The notes under the pieces: generated by a model
What the model saw: the letters and a program-made list of their open reading frames with translations, nothing else
Databases searched by the model: none
Told to the model about the DNA's origin: nothing
Shown: positions 8,843-17,854 of the stretch, piece by piece
Numbering within the stretch: position 1 is the first letter of the stretch
Layout: each line of letters opens with the position of its first letter
Made by a program: the position numbers and the translations under genes
NCBI RefSeq assembly: GCF_000317025.1
Contig: NC_019689.1
Location: 2,333,501 to 2,397,500, forward strand
Source: Pleurocapsa sp. PCC 7327
GTDB lineage: Bacteria; Cyanobacteriota; Cyanobacteriia; Cyanobacteriales; Microcystaceae
Reading direction: 5' to 3'
DNA length: 64,000 nt

Positions 8843-10888
8843 ATGAACCAAAAAGTCCTCGAAAATACCCGTAATGTAGCGATTGTTGGTCCATACTCAA
8901 GTGGAAAGACCACTTTACTAGAAAGTTTGTTATTTTTGGCAGGTGCAACGACTCGCAAAGGCAGCATCAAAGATGGCAATACCGTTGGCGACAGTTCTCC
9001 GGAAGCCAAGGAACGGCAAATGAGCGTAGAAGTCACTGCTGCCAGTGCAACTTATCAAGACATCAACTTTACCTTTCTCGATTGTCCCGGTTCCATCGAG
9101 TTTGCTCAAGAAACCTATAATGCTTTAGTCGGGGCAGGAGCAGCTATTATCGTTTGCGAACCCGTCATCGATCGCGTCCTGACCTTATCGCCTCTATTCA
9201 AATTTCTCGACGACTGGGAAATTCCTCACCTGGTTTTCATCAACAAAATGGATCGGTCGAAGAACGGCTTTATGGATGTTCTCCACGCTCTTCGAGAGGT
9301 GTCGAGCCGTCCGTTAATTCCCCAACAATACCCCATTTACCAGGGAGAAGAGCTAGTTGGCTATATCGACCTCGTTACCGAACAAGCTTATCACTACCAC
9401 CAAGGTAGTTCTGCCGATCCCGTTCCTCTACCCGAACACCTCAAAGACGAGGAAAAGGCAGCCCGCACCGAAATGCTGGAAACCTTAGCAGACTTTGACG
9501 ACCATTTACTAGAAGAACTGCTCGAAGATATAGACCCCCCCCAAGAAGAAATTCTCCAAGACTTGAAGAAAGAGCTAGGCGCAGACCAAATCGTGCCCGT
9601 ATTTTTAGGCATTGCCGAGCAAGATTATGGCGTGCTTCCCCTGTTGGATGCCCTAATTAAAGAAGCTCCCGCCCCCACAGTAACAGCCGAACGTCGCGGA
9701 CTAACTGCCGCAGATAAGGACAACACGATAGTACAAGTTCTCAAAACCTACTTTACTCCCCAAGGTGGACGACTCTCTCTGGTCAGAGTTTGGCAAGGGG
9801 AAGTTACCGACGGCATGGCGCTTAATGGCGTTCGTGCGGGCGGCATCTATCGGATGATGGGACAGCAACAACAGCCAATCGGACGAGCGTTTGCTGGAGA
9901 AATTATTGCCATTGGTCGTTTGGAAGGCATCCAAACAGGAGATATTCTGACTAGCTCGAATCAGAAAAAAGTTCCCCAATTGCCTCAAGCAGACAAGCTA
10001 GAACCCGTCTATGCCTTGGCAATTACTCCGGAAAACCGCAAAGATGAAGTGAAACTCAGCGCAGCGATGGGCAAACTGATCGAAGAAGATCCCTCGCTAT
10101 ACTGGGAGCAACACGGGGATACTAAGGAAGTGATTCTCTGGGGACAGGGAGAAATTCATCTCCAAGTTGCTCTAGATCGCTTGCGCCGCAAGTATAACCT
10201 GCCCATGACAACCCATTTACCCCAAGTTCCTTATAAAGAAACCATTCGTCAGGCTACCAAGTCCCACGGACGCTACAAACATCAAACGGGCGGTCACGGC
10301 GCTTTTGGAGATGTCTATTTGGATATCAAACCCCTGCCGCGAGGAGAAGGCTTCCACTTCCACGAAACCATCGTAGGCGGCGTGGTTCCCAAGCAGTACA
10401 TCCCAGGCGTGGAAACGGGCGTGCGCGAGTACCTCGAACACGGACCTTTAGGTTTCCCGGTGGTCGATGTCGATGTTACCCTCACTGATGGCTCCTATCA
10501 CACTGTAGACAGTTCCGAGCAAGCGTTCAAACAAGCGGCTCGTATCGCGATGACGGAAGGGATGCCTAAGTGCCAGCCGATCCTCCTAGAGCCGATTCTC
10601 ATGGTTGCTGTATCGGTACCTTCTGAATTTACCTCCAAGGCACTACAGCTAGTAAGCGGACGGCGAGGGCAAATTCTTGGTTATGAAGGACGAGAAGACT
10701 GGAAAGGTTGGGATCGCGTGACGGCATACTTACCCCAAGCCGAAATGCACAACTTTATTATCGAGTTGCGATCGCTAACCATGGGCGTTGGCACCTTTAC
10801 GTGGCAATACGACCACCTGCAAGAAGTGCCCGAAAAACTTACGGAAACCGTTCTGGCAAGCGCTGGCAATGGGAATGGGAAGAGTTGA
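8843..10888 (+). CDS. EF-G-like translational GTPase (EF-G paralog)
   Basis: A protein of about 681 residues with the full EF-G layout: G domain, domain II, and domains III-V. GTP-binding motifs are GPYSSGKTT (G1), DCPG (G3) and NKMD (G4). The G1 loop differs from the GHIDAGKTT of canonical EF-G, marking this as the EF-G-like paralog group. The C-terminal half keeps FGDVYLDIKPLPRG and GRRGQILGYEGRE, the usual domain IV-V landmarks. ATG 8843 follows GGGGGTGA at good spacing; an earlier TTG-type extension is unnecessary. Family members bind ribosomes, but their role is poorly known, perhaps in stalled or stress-state ribosomes. An inverted repeat (10907-10937) after the stop probably terminates the transcript. 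Confidence 0.9.
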   Translation: MNQKVLENTRNVAIVGPYSSGKTTLLESLLFLAGATTRKGSIKDGNTVGDSSPEAKERQMSVEVTAASATYQDINFTFLDCPGSIEFAQETYNALVGAGAAIIVCEPVIDRVLTLSPLFKFLDDWEIPHLVFINKMDRSKNGFMDVLHALREVSSRPLIPQQYPIYQGEELVGYIDLVTEQAYHYHQGSSADPVPLPEHLKDEEKAARTEMLETLADFDDHLLEELLEDIDPPQEEILQDLKKELGADQIVPVFLGIAEQDYGVLPLLDALIKEAPAPTVTAERRGLTAADKDNTIVQVLKTYFTPQGGRLSLVRVWQGEVTDGMALNGVRAGGIYRMMGQQQQPIGRAFAGEIIAIGRLEGIQTGDILTSSNQKKVPQLPQADKLEPVYALAITPENRKDEVKLSAAMGKLIEEDPSLYWEQHGDTKEVILWGQGEIHLQVALDRLRRKYNLPMTTHLPQVPYKETIRQATKSHGRYKHQTGGHGAFGDVYLDIKPLPRGEGFHFHETIVGGVVPKQYIPGVETGVREYLEHGPLGFPVVDVDVTLTDGSYHTVDSSEQAFKQAARIAMTEGMPKCQPILLEPILMVAVSVPSEFTSKALQLVSGRRGQILGYEGREDWKGWDRVTAYLPQAEMHNFIIELRSLTMGVGTFTWQYDHLQEVPEKLTETVLASAGNGNGKS

Positions 10889-10906
10889 TCGAGACAGGCA
10901 ATATTA

Positions 10907-10937
10907 ATAAATGGGTGGGCAATGCCCACCCATTTAT
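10907..10937. terminator. perfect 15-bp inverted repeat, probable terminator
   Basis: ATAAATGGGTGGGCA and its exact reverse complement are separated by a single A. It lies 19 bp after the EF-G-like gene and just downstream of the convergent methyltransferase, so it could terminate from both sides. Its T-run is short, and similar GGGTGGGCAATGCCCACCC palindromes recur in cyanobacterial intergenic DNA, so it may also be a dispersed repeat. Confidence 0.6.
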
Positions 10938-11172
10938 CTGTTCAAATTTACAAACGTTTGGCAAGAACTGCATAAAAAGGATCTGCTCCCATCATGCCTA
11001 GCATTTGTAGAAAACTGGGCATGGTGGAGGCACGAGCGATGACTTCCGGTTCATTTATCTGTTCAAATTTACAAACGTTTGGCAAGAACTGCATAAAAAG
11101 GATCTGCTCCCATCATGCCTAGCATTTGTAGAAAACTGGGCATGGTGGAGGCACGAGCGATGACTTCCGGTT
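10931..11172. repeat. exact 121-bp tandem duplication
   Basis: Bases 10931-11051 and 11052-11172 are identical as far as I can read. The second copy holds the true 3' end and stop codon of the methyltransferase gene (to 11069); the first is an untranslated duplicate of its last 34 or so codons plus a few downstream bases. The lack of any difference suggests a recent event. Confidence 0.92.
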
Positions 11173-11710
11173 CGCTAAAGCTGGGGACGGATCTAAAATA
11201 ACGTTTGACTAATTCTATTCGGCTCATGTCCGTGCCATCTCGCCAAGCCGCGATCGCTTTTTGATAGAACATCCGATTGGAAAAACTGACGATTGCAATT
11301 CCCTCTGGTTTGAGAACGCGATGAATTTCGGAGAAGATCGCTTCGGGATATTGCAAATATTGCACGGAAACCGCAATGAGAACGGCATCAAAATCCTCAT
11401 CTGCTAGAGTTAGCTTGGGATTGGCATTGAGATCTTGCACGAAATAATGATTCAATCGAGGATTTTTTGCCAATTCCTCTTCGTTCATGCCGTGTCCTTC
11501 AACATGGGCGAATTCTATCTTTTCTGGCAAATGAGAAACCCAACTGCTCATCAAATCGAGAATGCGCGTGTTAGGTTTCAGTCTTTCTCGATAGAGATTT
11601 GTCAGTTGCTCAATAAATCCCTCATCGACGTGCGTGACAAAACGGGGAAAAGAATAAAAAAGCGTGTCGTCCGTGTCGTCTAATTTGGCACGTTGCTCTG
11701 GTCTCAGCAT
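11069..11710 (-). CDS. SAM-dependent methyltransferase, class I
   Basis: A 213-residue protein with a minimal methyltransferase fold. ILDLMSSWVSHLPE serves as motif I (lacking the usual GxGxG), followed by HVEGHGMNEEEL, DFDAVLIAVSVQYLQ (motif IV) and VLKPEGIAIVSFSNRMF, typical of methyltransferase type 11-like proteins conserved in cyanobacteria. The glycine-poor motif I makes true SAM binding a little uncertain. The start is ATG at 11710. The last 121 bp with its stop is duplicated in tandem downstream, without affecting the reading frame. The substrate is unknown. The gene appears monocistronic. Confidence 0.8.
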   Translation of the reverse strand: MLRPEQRAKLDDTDDTLFYSFPRFVTHVDEGFIEQLTNLYRERLKPNTRILDLMSSWVSHLPEKIEFAHVEGHGMNEEELAKNPRLNHYFVQDLNANPKLTLADEDFDAVLIAVSVQYLQYPEAIFSEIHRVLKPEGIAIVSFSNRMFYQKAIAAWRDGTDMSRIELVKRYFRSVPSFSEPEVIARASTMPSFLQMLGMMGADPFYAVLAKRL

Positions 11711-11912
11711 AGTCAGTAATTAGTAATCAGTAATCAGTAGGAGCGCGTTTAATGGTCAAGGCAACCAATCTGATTCGATAGGGAGAGCAAACAAATAGGC
11801 TTTGTTATATACTAGACTTCTGCTTGCTAACTCTTCATTACTCATCGATAATTTATAACTAACAACTGACAACTATACACTGATTACTGATTACTGATTA
11901 CTGGTCACTGAC
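11711..11912. repeat. short heptamer-like repeats in inverted arrangement
   Basis: The gap begins with repeats of AGTAATC (11715-11740) and ends with repeats of GATTACT (11880-11900), the same unit in the opposite direction. Such short tandemly repeated heptamers are common in cyanobacterial intergenic DNA. Related ACTAACTA-type repeats occur at about 17760, 21695, 30150 and 51730. Their function is unknown. Confidence 0.7.
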
Positions 11913-13415
11913 TCAAGGAATCCATTTTGGCTGAAAACCAGGGTCTTCTAATTCTTCTAGTTTTTTCGGATCGAACTTAGGTGGTTTCGTGTCTGCTTGA
12001 ATTGTTTGGAGTTCTGGTAAGGGAAATAGCCAGAGGCTTCCTTTCAAAATTGCCTCTCCGCCATCGGTTCTAATTTCGGCATTGGCAACGGCGATGTTAG
12101 TAAAAAGTTGGTCGAACAGCAATGCTACGCCATCGGGAGACATGCTCATACTAACGTTTTGATAGTTAGGCAATCCCAGTATGGGAACTTCTTTCATCGT
12201 TTCTAGGTCGATCGCGGCTATATAAGCCTCTCGATCGATTTGTTGCTCGTCTCTTTGAACCAAACCTATTTTAAGACAGTAGAGAAGTCTTTCCTCTCGC
12301 GGTTCTAACTGGCAATTGACGACCGGAGCCAGGGTTTGAAACAGGGGTTTTGCTTCGCCTTCTTTATTGATGAGTACTAGCGATCGCGTATAATTGGCAT
12401 TATCTTTGACGAGAAATTGCTGGGAGCCATCTTTAGAAAACCCGACGATGGCTTCATAACCGGGCAAAAATTTCGATTCTCCGCCTTCTGGCGTTAGGGG
12501 AAGCGTCGCTATGCCTCCTCGCTGAGCAACTGCAACTGTCTTTCCATCGGGTGCAACGAGAAAATTATTTCCCGGCAATCCTAGCGGTCTCGGTTGACCG
12601 CCTTCTGGAATCACCCACAATCCAGAGTCAGCCGGATTGTTTCTATTTACCCGTTGAACGACGATGGTTTTGCCGTTATCGGATAGGTCAAATTTGAGAT
12701 TTCGATAGTCTTTGGCATCTAAAATGCGCTGAATTCTTCCCAGGCGTTCGACTGACTTGGAAGACTGAAAATTCAGTCCCGTCGAGACGGTATAAAGTTG
12801 TTGTCTTTCAAATCCTTGGTTTCCGCTCCCTCGCTCGAAAGCAGAAAATAATATTTTGTCGCCATCGGGATAAATTTCAAAATGGGTGACGATTAAATCG
12901 CCAGGCGTGAGTGCGTCTCTTCTCTTGCGAGTGAGATTGACGAGAACTAATTGTCCTCTCTCTTTATCTGCCATGCTTATGTAGACAAAGGCGCGATCGC
13001 GACTTCTAAAGACATTGGCATAGGATTCCCCGACGCGGTCGCTGTTGAGTTGTTTTATCCTCGCCAGACTGAGCTGATAATTATTTCCATAAGTTGGCGG
13101 TTTGGCGAGCGTATACGTTAATTTTCGTCCCGTCCAGCTAATTTTTCCCGGCAAAGGAGGTTCGATGATAAGATTTTTTTCTACGCTTTCGCGATCGACG
13201 GGACGATTAAACCCCAGCGTAAACCAAAGGTCGTTTATCCCTACGATCTTATCTTCCCAGCTAAACTCCGTAACGCGCAAGGGAACGCGATCCCCTTGCA
13301 AAAGAACGATGCCTATCAGCACGCACAGCACTAAAATAGCACCAAGAACAATGCGCTCGAAGCGCTGAAGGGATCTTTTAGAGGTTGGCGGTTGTTGTTG
13401 GGGAGTTGATGTCAT
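11913..13415 (-). CDS. membrane-anchored Ig-like / beta-propeller-like protein (500 aa)
   Basis: The N-terminus has a basic stretch and one transmembrane segment (IVLGAILVLCVLIGIVLL, about residues 26-43), placing the rest outside the cytoplasm. Next comes an Ig-like domain of the SbsA/Big_5 type (about 55-135: VGINDLWFTLGFNRPVDRE, SWTGRKLTYTLAKPPTYGN). The remainder has repeated four-stranded units (GDKILFSAFERG, DNGKTIVVQRV, PDGKTVAVAQRG, SPDGVALLF) that resemble a TolB-like propeller. No catalytic residues are evident. It is conserved-looking but I do not know a function; envelope or periplasmic binding is an inference from the topology. The next gene upstream on the same strand is 26 bp away, so the two may be co-transcribed. 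Confidence 0.72.
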   Translation of the reverse strand: MTSTPQQQPPTSKRSLQRFERIVLGAILVLCVLIGIVLLQGDRVPLRVTEFSWEDKIVGINDLWFTLGFNRPVDRESVEKNLIIEPPLPGKISWTGRKLTYTLAKPPTYGNNYQLSLARIKQLNSDRVGESYANVFRSRDRAFVYISMADKERGQLVLVNLTRKRRDALTPGDLIVTHFEIYPDGDKILFSAFERGSGNQGFERQQLYTVSTGLNFQSSKSVERLGRIQRILDAKDYRNLKFDLSDNGKTIVVQRVNRNNPADSGLWVIPEGGQPRPLGLPGNNFLVAPDGKTVAVAQRGGIATLPLTPEGGESKFLPGYEAIVGFSKDGSQQFLVKDNANYTRSLVLINKEGEAKPLFQTLAPVVNCQLEPREERLLYCLKIGLVQRDEQQIDREAYIAAIDLETMKEVPILGLPNYQNVSMSMSPDGVALLFDQLFTNIAVANAEIRTDGGEAILKGSLWLFPLPELQTIQADTKPPKFDPKKLEELEDPGFQPKWIP

Positions 13416-13440
13416 CTCAGTTGAGAATTAGTGAGTACGA

Positions 13441-13791
13441 TTAAAAAGTCGAGCCATTCCATCCCCACATTGACCCTTCAGAATTATTGAACTCGATATA
13501 CGTTCGATTTTTGGCAACTCCTAACTTCTCTTGAATTTGCTGGCAAAAGTCTTGACTCATCGCCTGCGTTTGCGAGGGAGACATCTTGCCAACGCTTTTC
13601 ACTTCGATGTAACAAGTTGGCTCAAACGTTCCTCCAAAACTCATTTTTACATTTGGCTCAAACGATGTCATGACATAGGATTCTGGTTTTCCCAGATGCT
13701 TAGCCAACTTCGCCGAAAGACTTTTGAGCAGTTCGTCTACAGTAGTTGAATCTGGTGCGGCAACAGACGATTGAACTTTAATTAATGGCAT
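13441..13791 (-). CDS. MIF-family tautomerase-like protein
   Basis: A 116-residue protein matching the length of macrophage migration inhibitory factor homologs. It starts MPLIKVQSS, exposing Pro after removal of Met, the catalytic base of the tautomerase superfamily. Also present are ESYVMTSFEPNVKMSFGGT and YIEFNNSEGSMWGWNGSTF, matching the trimer-forming C-terminus of the family. MIF proteins form trimers with phenylpyruvate or dopachrome tautomerase activity; the cellular role in cyanobacteria is unclear. The gene ends 26 bp before the membrane-anchored Ig-like gene on the same strand. Confidence 0.9.
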   Translation of the reverse strand: MPLIKVQSSVAAPDSTTVDELLKSLSAKLAKHLGKPESYVMTSFEPNVKMSFGGTFEPTCYIEVKSVGKMSPSQTQAMSQDFCQQIQEKLGVAKNRTYIEFNNSEGSMWGWNGSTF

Positions 13792-13892
13792 AGCTAGTAA
13801 TTGGTAATTAGTGATTAGGGATTAGTAACTGGTAACACCAATTCGCAATTGCCAATTAACAAGAGACAATTGCGAATTGCGAATTGTTTTAG

Positions 13893-14375
13893 TCACCCTC
13901 CATACTGCCAACCCGTGCTTTCGAGCAATAAGGGATTGCCTTCGCGGTGGATGCCGGCAGCGATTACTTGACCGACAAAAACGGTGTGATCGCCTTTGGC
14001 TACGGCATCGATTACTTGACATTCAATATAGCCGAGTGAATCTTTAATAATGGGACAGCCTGTCACTGCACCTTCGTAAAACTCTACGTCATCGAATTTA
14101 TTGCCTACACGACGTTTGCGCTTAAAAAATTTTGCAGCTAGGTCTTTTTGTCCGTCTTCGAGAAAACTGATGGCAAATACCCCACTTTTTTTAATCATTT
14201 CATGGGAGATAGAATCATTTTTCACGCAATTGACGACTAGGGGAGGCTCAAAGGAAGCTTGCATTACCCAACTAGCAGTAAAACCATTGAGTTCCTCCCC
14301 ATCTTTCACCCCACAGATATAAAGTCCATGGGGAATCTTGCGCAGCATCGTTTTTTTCGCTTGTTCGTCTAGCAA
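13893..14375 (-). CDS. flavin reductase-like FMN-binding protein
   Basis: A 160-residue split-barrel protein related to the flavin reductase domain found at the C-terminus of cyanobacterial flavodiiron proteins. Landmarks are GLYICGVKDGEELNGFTASWVMQASFEPPLVVNCVKND and the acidic VEFYEGAVTGCPIIKDSLGYIECQV. It should bind FMN and pass electrons from NAD(P)H to flavin. I chose TTG 14375 because AGAGGAAAA lies just upstream and the N-terminus LDEQAKKTMLRKIPHG is typical; the alternative is ATG 14348. The region downstream (to 13791) holds short GTAATTAG-type repeats. Confidence 0.85.
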   Translation of the reverse strand: MLDEQAKKTMLRKIPHGLYICGVKDGEELNGFTASWVMQASFEPPLVVNCVKNDSISHEMIKKSGVFAISFLEDGQKDLAAKFFKRKRRVGNKFDDVEFYEGAVTGCPIIKDSLGYIECQVIDAVAKGDHTVFVGQVIAAGIHREGNPLLLESTGWQYGG

Positions 14376-14438
14376 AGTTTTCCTCTCCCTAATTCCTTCT
14401 CTCGAAATTAGTCTATCAATCTTTACAGATTTTTTGAT

Positions 14439-14837
14439 TCATTTCTGTTTGGGGTTAAAAACTCGTACTGTTCGCTCTAAAATACTTTTCGGCTGAAAAT
14501 TTTGCTTGAATTTTTTGAATTCGCCAGCATCAAACCAAATGCCGCGACATTTGGAACATTGTTCGTACCAAATGGCATATAGGTCGATATCCAGCATTCG
14601 TATCATTTTGGCATGGCATCTGGGACATTTGAGTTCTTTTTCACTGCAAGCGCAGCTCATGCCTGTGGCAGAGACACCAATGTCTACGCTCTCGGAACCC
14701 TGAATCATTTTGAGCCGTTCGGCTTCTAAAGAGTCCAGCCAAATTCCAGCGCACTTAGGGCAGCGATCGATTTCTATTCCCTGATAGACAATGCTTTCCA
14801 GTTTTGCCTTACACTTAGGACAGGTAATAGGTTTCAT
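14439..14837 (-). CDS. double TFIIB-type zinc-ribbon protein
   Basis: A 132-residue protein with two zf-TFIIB units: CPKCKAKLESIVYQGIEIDRCPKC followed by GIWLD, and CPRCHAKMIRMLDIDLYAIWYEQCSKC followed by GIWFD. Each unit offers four cysteines for one zinc. A short Cys-Ala-Cys lies between them. No other domain is present. Such small zinc-ribbon proteins are widespread and uncharacterised; they may act as nucleic-acid- or protein-binding adaptors. The gene is 63 bp from the flavin reductase-like gene on the same strand. Confidence 0.82.
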   Translation of the reverse strand: MKPITCPKCKAKLESIVYQGIEIDRCPKCAGIWLDSLEAERLKMIQGSESVDIGVSATGMSCACSEKELKCPRCHAKMIRMLDIDLYAIWYEQCSKCRGIWFDAGEFKKFKQNFQPKSILERTVRVFNPKQK

Positions 14838-14972
14838 GTTATTTATTTATCTATGAATAAATCTTTTGTTTCTAGATTAACCGAGCCAGCAGCAGAAGTC
14901 ATTACGAGAACGCTAACCTTTTCTTAGTAAATTTTTAAGGTAATTTTTTGGGTTTTTATAAAATTTAAATAA

Positions 14973-15581
14973 ATGTCTAATAATTTGAGGCGATTAATTG
15001 GTATAACAGGCGGAATTGCTACTGGCAAAAGCACGGTTTCTCAATATCTAGCCGATACTTATAAGCTTCCTATTCTCGATGCCGATCTTTATGCAAGAGA
15101 AGCTGTTCAAACCAATTCGCCTATTTTATTTAATATTTTCAAACGCTATGGCGATCGCGTTCAACTGCCTGACGGAAGTCTAAATCGCAAGCAATTAGGC
15201 GAAATTATTTTTAATAACTTAGAAGAAAAAAACTGGCTAGAATCACAAATTCATCCTTATGTTCGCGAGCGCTTTCAATCTGAAATAGAGCGAACAGATG
15301 CCCGGACAATAGCTTTAGTAATTCCGCTTTTATTTGAAGCAAAAATGACCGATCTGATCACTGAAATTTGGTTAATTTATTGTTCTTTTCAAGAGCAAAT
15401 TAGACGCTTAATCGAACGCGATAAGCTAAGTAAAGAGCAAGCGATCGCTCGTATTCAAAGTCAAATCCCTATAGAAGAAAAAGTGGCTTGGGCTGATGTC
15501 ATTTTAGATAATTCTTCTACCTTAGAAAATTTATTTCGCCAGATTGACGATGCTTTTTGTCAGTCTACTAATTTAAAATAA
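14973..15581 (+). CDS. coaE: dephospho-CoA kinase
   Basis: A 202-residue P-loop kinase catalysing the last step of coenzyme A synthesis, ATP-dependent phosphorylation of the 3'-hydroxyl of dephospho-CoA. The Walker A loop GGIATGKSTV is at residues 13-22, followed by LDADLYAREAV (substrate binding), the lid helix region HPYVRERF, and VIPLLFEAKMTDLI with the conserved LLFE. The C-terminal RIQSQIPIEEKVAWADVILDNSSTL is also characteristic. Length is normal for the family. The gene is monocistronic; the pentapeptide gene downstream is convergent. Confidence 0.95.
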   Translation: MSNNLRRLIGITGGIATGKSTVSQYLADTYKLPILDADLYAREAVQTNSPILFNIFKRYGDRVQLPDGSLNRKQLGEIIFNNLEEKNWLESQIHPYVRERFQSEIERTDARTIALVIPLLFEAKMTDLITEIWLIYCSFQEQIRRLIERDKLSKEQAIARIQSQIPIEEKVAWADVILDNSSTLENLFRQIDDAFCQSTNLK

Positions 15582-15617
15582 CGTTAGTTTTTCTGTCTGA
15601 ATTCTTCTCATCTTTAC

Positions 15618-16130
15618 CTACTCGCGATCGCTTCGCATATTCCCATCCGGCATAACCGTGAATTGCAAGATAGCATCGCTGCATCCTTGCGTCTCAACAG
15701 CACCCATCAAATTAGCACCAGTGAGGTTAGCATCCTTAAAGCTGCTATACAATAAATTGGCATTACTCAAATTAGCTCCATTAAGATTAGCCCTGTTAAA
15801 ACGGCATTGGCAGAGCACAGCAAAGCTGAGGTCTGCATCAACTAAGGAAGCTTCATCAAAGTTAGTCTTATCCCCATAAACCCAACTCAGGTTAGCACCA
15901 TCGAGTTTAGCTCTACTCAAATCAGTTCCTTCCAGACTTGCCCCTTTAAGGTTAGCACTGCTAAGATTGGCATCGCTGAGATCGGCACCATCCAAGTTAG
16001 CTTCCTCCAAATTAGTTCCGCTCAGGTCAACCCCTCTCAGTTTGGTATCGCTTAAATCAACACCACGCAGATCGATCCCAGAAAAATTCCTTTCGCCAGC
16101 AGAATAAAGCCCTGATAATTCTTTTTTCAT
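15618..16130 (-). CDS. pentapeptide-repeat protein
   Basis: A 170-residue protein made almost entirely of A(D/N)LxX repeats, for example DLSDTKLRGVDLSGTNLEEANLDGADLSDANLSSANL. This should fold into a right-handed quadrilateral beta-helix. Roughly 25 repeats span residues 15-150. There is no signal peptide and no extra domain, so it is probably cytosolic. Cyanobacteria hold many such proteins, most without known function. The gene is convergent with coaE. Confidence 0.88.
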   Translation of the reverse strand: MKKELSGLYSAGERNFSGIDLRGVDLSDTKLRGVDLSGTNLEEANLDGADLSDANLSSANLKGASLEGTDLSRAKLDGANLSWVYGDKTNFDEASLVDADLSFAVLCQCRFNRANLNGANLSNANLLYSSFKDANLTGANLMGAVETQGCSDAILQFTVMPDGNMRSDRE

Positions 16131-16521
16131 AGATTAACTCCTATATTCTTTCACATCCTCAACAAGACTAAATTGGCTCCTGAGAATATCCCAGGAACGA
16201 AAGATGTGAGAGATGGTTGCTCGTCACTGAAAATGAGCAACTGGGAAATTACTTTATTATTCTCGATCTTTGCAACAAGCGTTCAAAAATCCTTTGATGA
16301 GTGGATGGGGTCGTTCGGGGGTCGATGAAGTTTGAGGAACGAATAAGCTTGCCAGAAAAAAGCGATGGGTTGGCAGTTCGAAAATGCGAGGTTCCCCCTC
16401 AGCGTCGTATCCGGTAATTTTTTTTTTGAATTGCTTTCATAAGCTTTATTTATAGCGTTCTTTCAGTACCAGCATAGTTGCTGCGGTAGAATGAGTCAAA
16501 TTTATTAAATTCACATTTTAA
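16131..16521. other. intergenic region, 391 bp
   Basis: It separates the divergent pentapeptide and LysR genes and should hold both promoters. TTGCTC and GAGCAA (16217-16240) could form a small hairpin. There is a T9 run near 16420. No ORF with coding character is visible. Confidence 0.4.
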
Positions 16522-17460
16522 ATGAAAAAAAATCATATAACATTGGCGCAGCTTCAAGCTTTCGCAACGGTTGCAGAAGTCGGCAGCTTTACCACAGCTA
16601 GTGAGGTGCTGGGCATGACGCAATCAGCAGTGAGTCACTCCATCGCTAGCTTAGAGAAAGAGTTACGAGTCTCGCTGCTCGATCGCGATCGCAACGGCAT
16701 CTTTCTTACCGAAATTGGCAAGCGAGTTCTCGTGCAAGCGCAAGAAATCTTGTTTCGTGTAGAACAAATTCGACAGGAGACGGCGGCAGCAGTCGGTTTG
16801 GAGACGGGAAAAGTTCGTTTGGGCAGTTTTCCCAGCGTGAGTGCACGTTTTCTCCCCGGACTTTTGCGTCAGTTTCGACAGCGCTATCCCGGCATTGATG
16901 TTGTTTTGTTGGAAGGAACCGATGATGAAGTGCTAGAGTGGATTAATTCTCGCGCCGTCGATCTCGGCGTGATTGCATTGCCCGTCGAGGATTTAGAGAC
17001 GATCGCGATCGCGCAAGACGAGTTTCTAGCAGTCGTGTCGGCTTCCCACCCCTTGGCAGAACGCAATGGAATTCACATCCGCCAACTGGCACAAGATCCC
17101 TTTATCATATCCAAAGCCGGATGCAAACCTATCATTGTGAAAATGTTTCGTCAAGCTAATATCGCTCCCAAAATTCAGTTTGAGGCGATCGACCTGCGAA
17201 CGATTTTTTCAATGGTACAAGAAGGAATGGGCGTAACGATTGTCCCGGAAATGTCACTTCCTGACAATCTGACGGGACTTTGCATTTTGAACCTCGAACC
17301 AAAGAGATTGCGACGATTAGCCTTTGCACTGCCTTCTCTGGATACGGCTTCGCCTGCCGTTAAAGTCTTCTTGCATCAAGCACGTAATTGGTCAGCGTCT
17401 CGGCGTTATCTTATCCCTGAAAAACAAAACCCCTCAGCCAAACAGCTAGAGGGATCTTGA
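16522..17460 (+). CDS. LysR-family transcriptional regulator
   Basis: A 312-residue regulator. The N-terminal winged helix-turn-helix is ITLAQLQAFATVAEVGSFTTASEVLGMTQSAVSHSIASLEKELRVSLLDR (residues 5-55), followed by the linker helix. The C-terminal periplasmic-binding-protein-like domain starts GKVRLGSFPSVSARFLPGLL (about 95-115) and holds the inducer pocket. LysR proteins act as tetramers and often regulate a neighbouring divergent gene. The divergent neighbour here is the pentapeptide-protein gene, but its start lies 391 bp away and a functional link is only a guess. The effector is unknown. Confidence 0.92.
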   Translation: MKKNHITLAQLQAFATVAEVGSFTTASEVLGMTQSAVSHSIASLEKELRVSLLDRDRNGIFLTEIGKRVLVQAQEILFRVEQIRQETAAAVGLETGKVRLGSFPSVSARFLPGLLRQFRQRYPGIDVVLLEGTDDEVLEWINSRAVDLGVIALPVEDLETIAIAQDEFLAVVSASHPLAERNGIHIRQLAQDPFIISKAGCKPIIVKMFRQANIAPKIQFEAIDLRTIFSMVQEGMGVTIVPEMSLPDNLTGLCILNLEPKRLRRLAFALPSLDTASPAVKVFLHQARNWSASRRYLIPEKQNPSAKQLEGS

Positions 17461-17854
17461 AGCGATTCTGTATAGATTAACCGCTACGCCGTTTTACCTC
17501 AGTTTATGACCTGGATAAACCAGGTGGGTACCGACATCTTACGCTTTCGTTTCCGAGTACAAGCTCGGTCTACTGCCACGTAAAATCGTTGGTTCCCTTA
17601 TTTTTCAAGCATAGATCAAAAAACTTGATTGGCAGTCACCAACGTAGCAGCTCAACTTCTTTTATATTAATCGTTTTTTCTGGTTTAGGCAAACTAGATT
17701 TTAAGGACGGAGAGCAAAAGTCAGAATTCGGAAGTCGGAAGTCGGAATTAGCAACAAATTACTACTAACCACTAACTACTAACTCATCCCCAATTACTAG
17801 CCAAATTAGTTTATGCTGGAATAGATCGCAGTTTACGTAACTTTACAAAATACT
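17461..17854. other. intergenic region, 394 bp, with inverted repeats
   Basis: It holds an arm CGTTGGT at 17587-17593 that pairs with ACCAACG at 17638-17644, enclosing smaller CAAG/CTTG arms, and ACCTGGATAAACCAGGT near 17509-17525. ACTAACTA-type heptamers lie at 17760-17785. No coding region is evident. The paired segments could be an untranslated structure or simple repeats. Confidence 0.35.
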
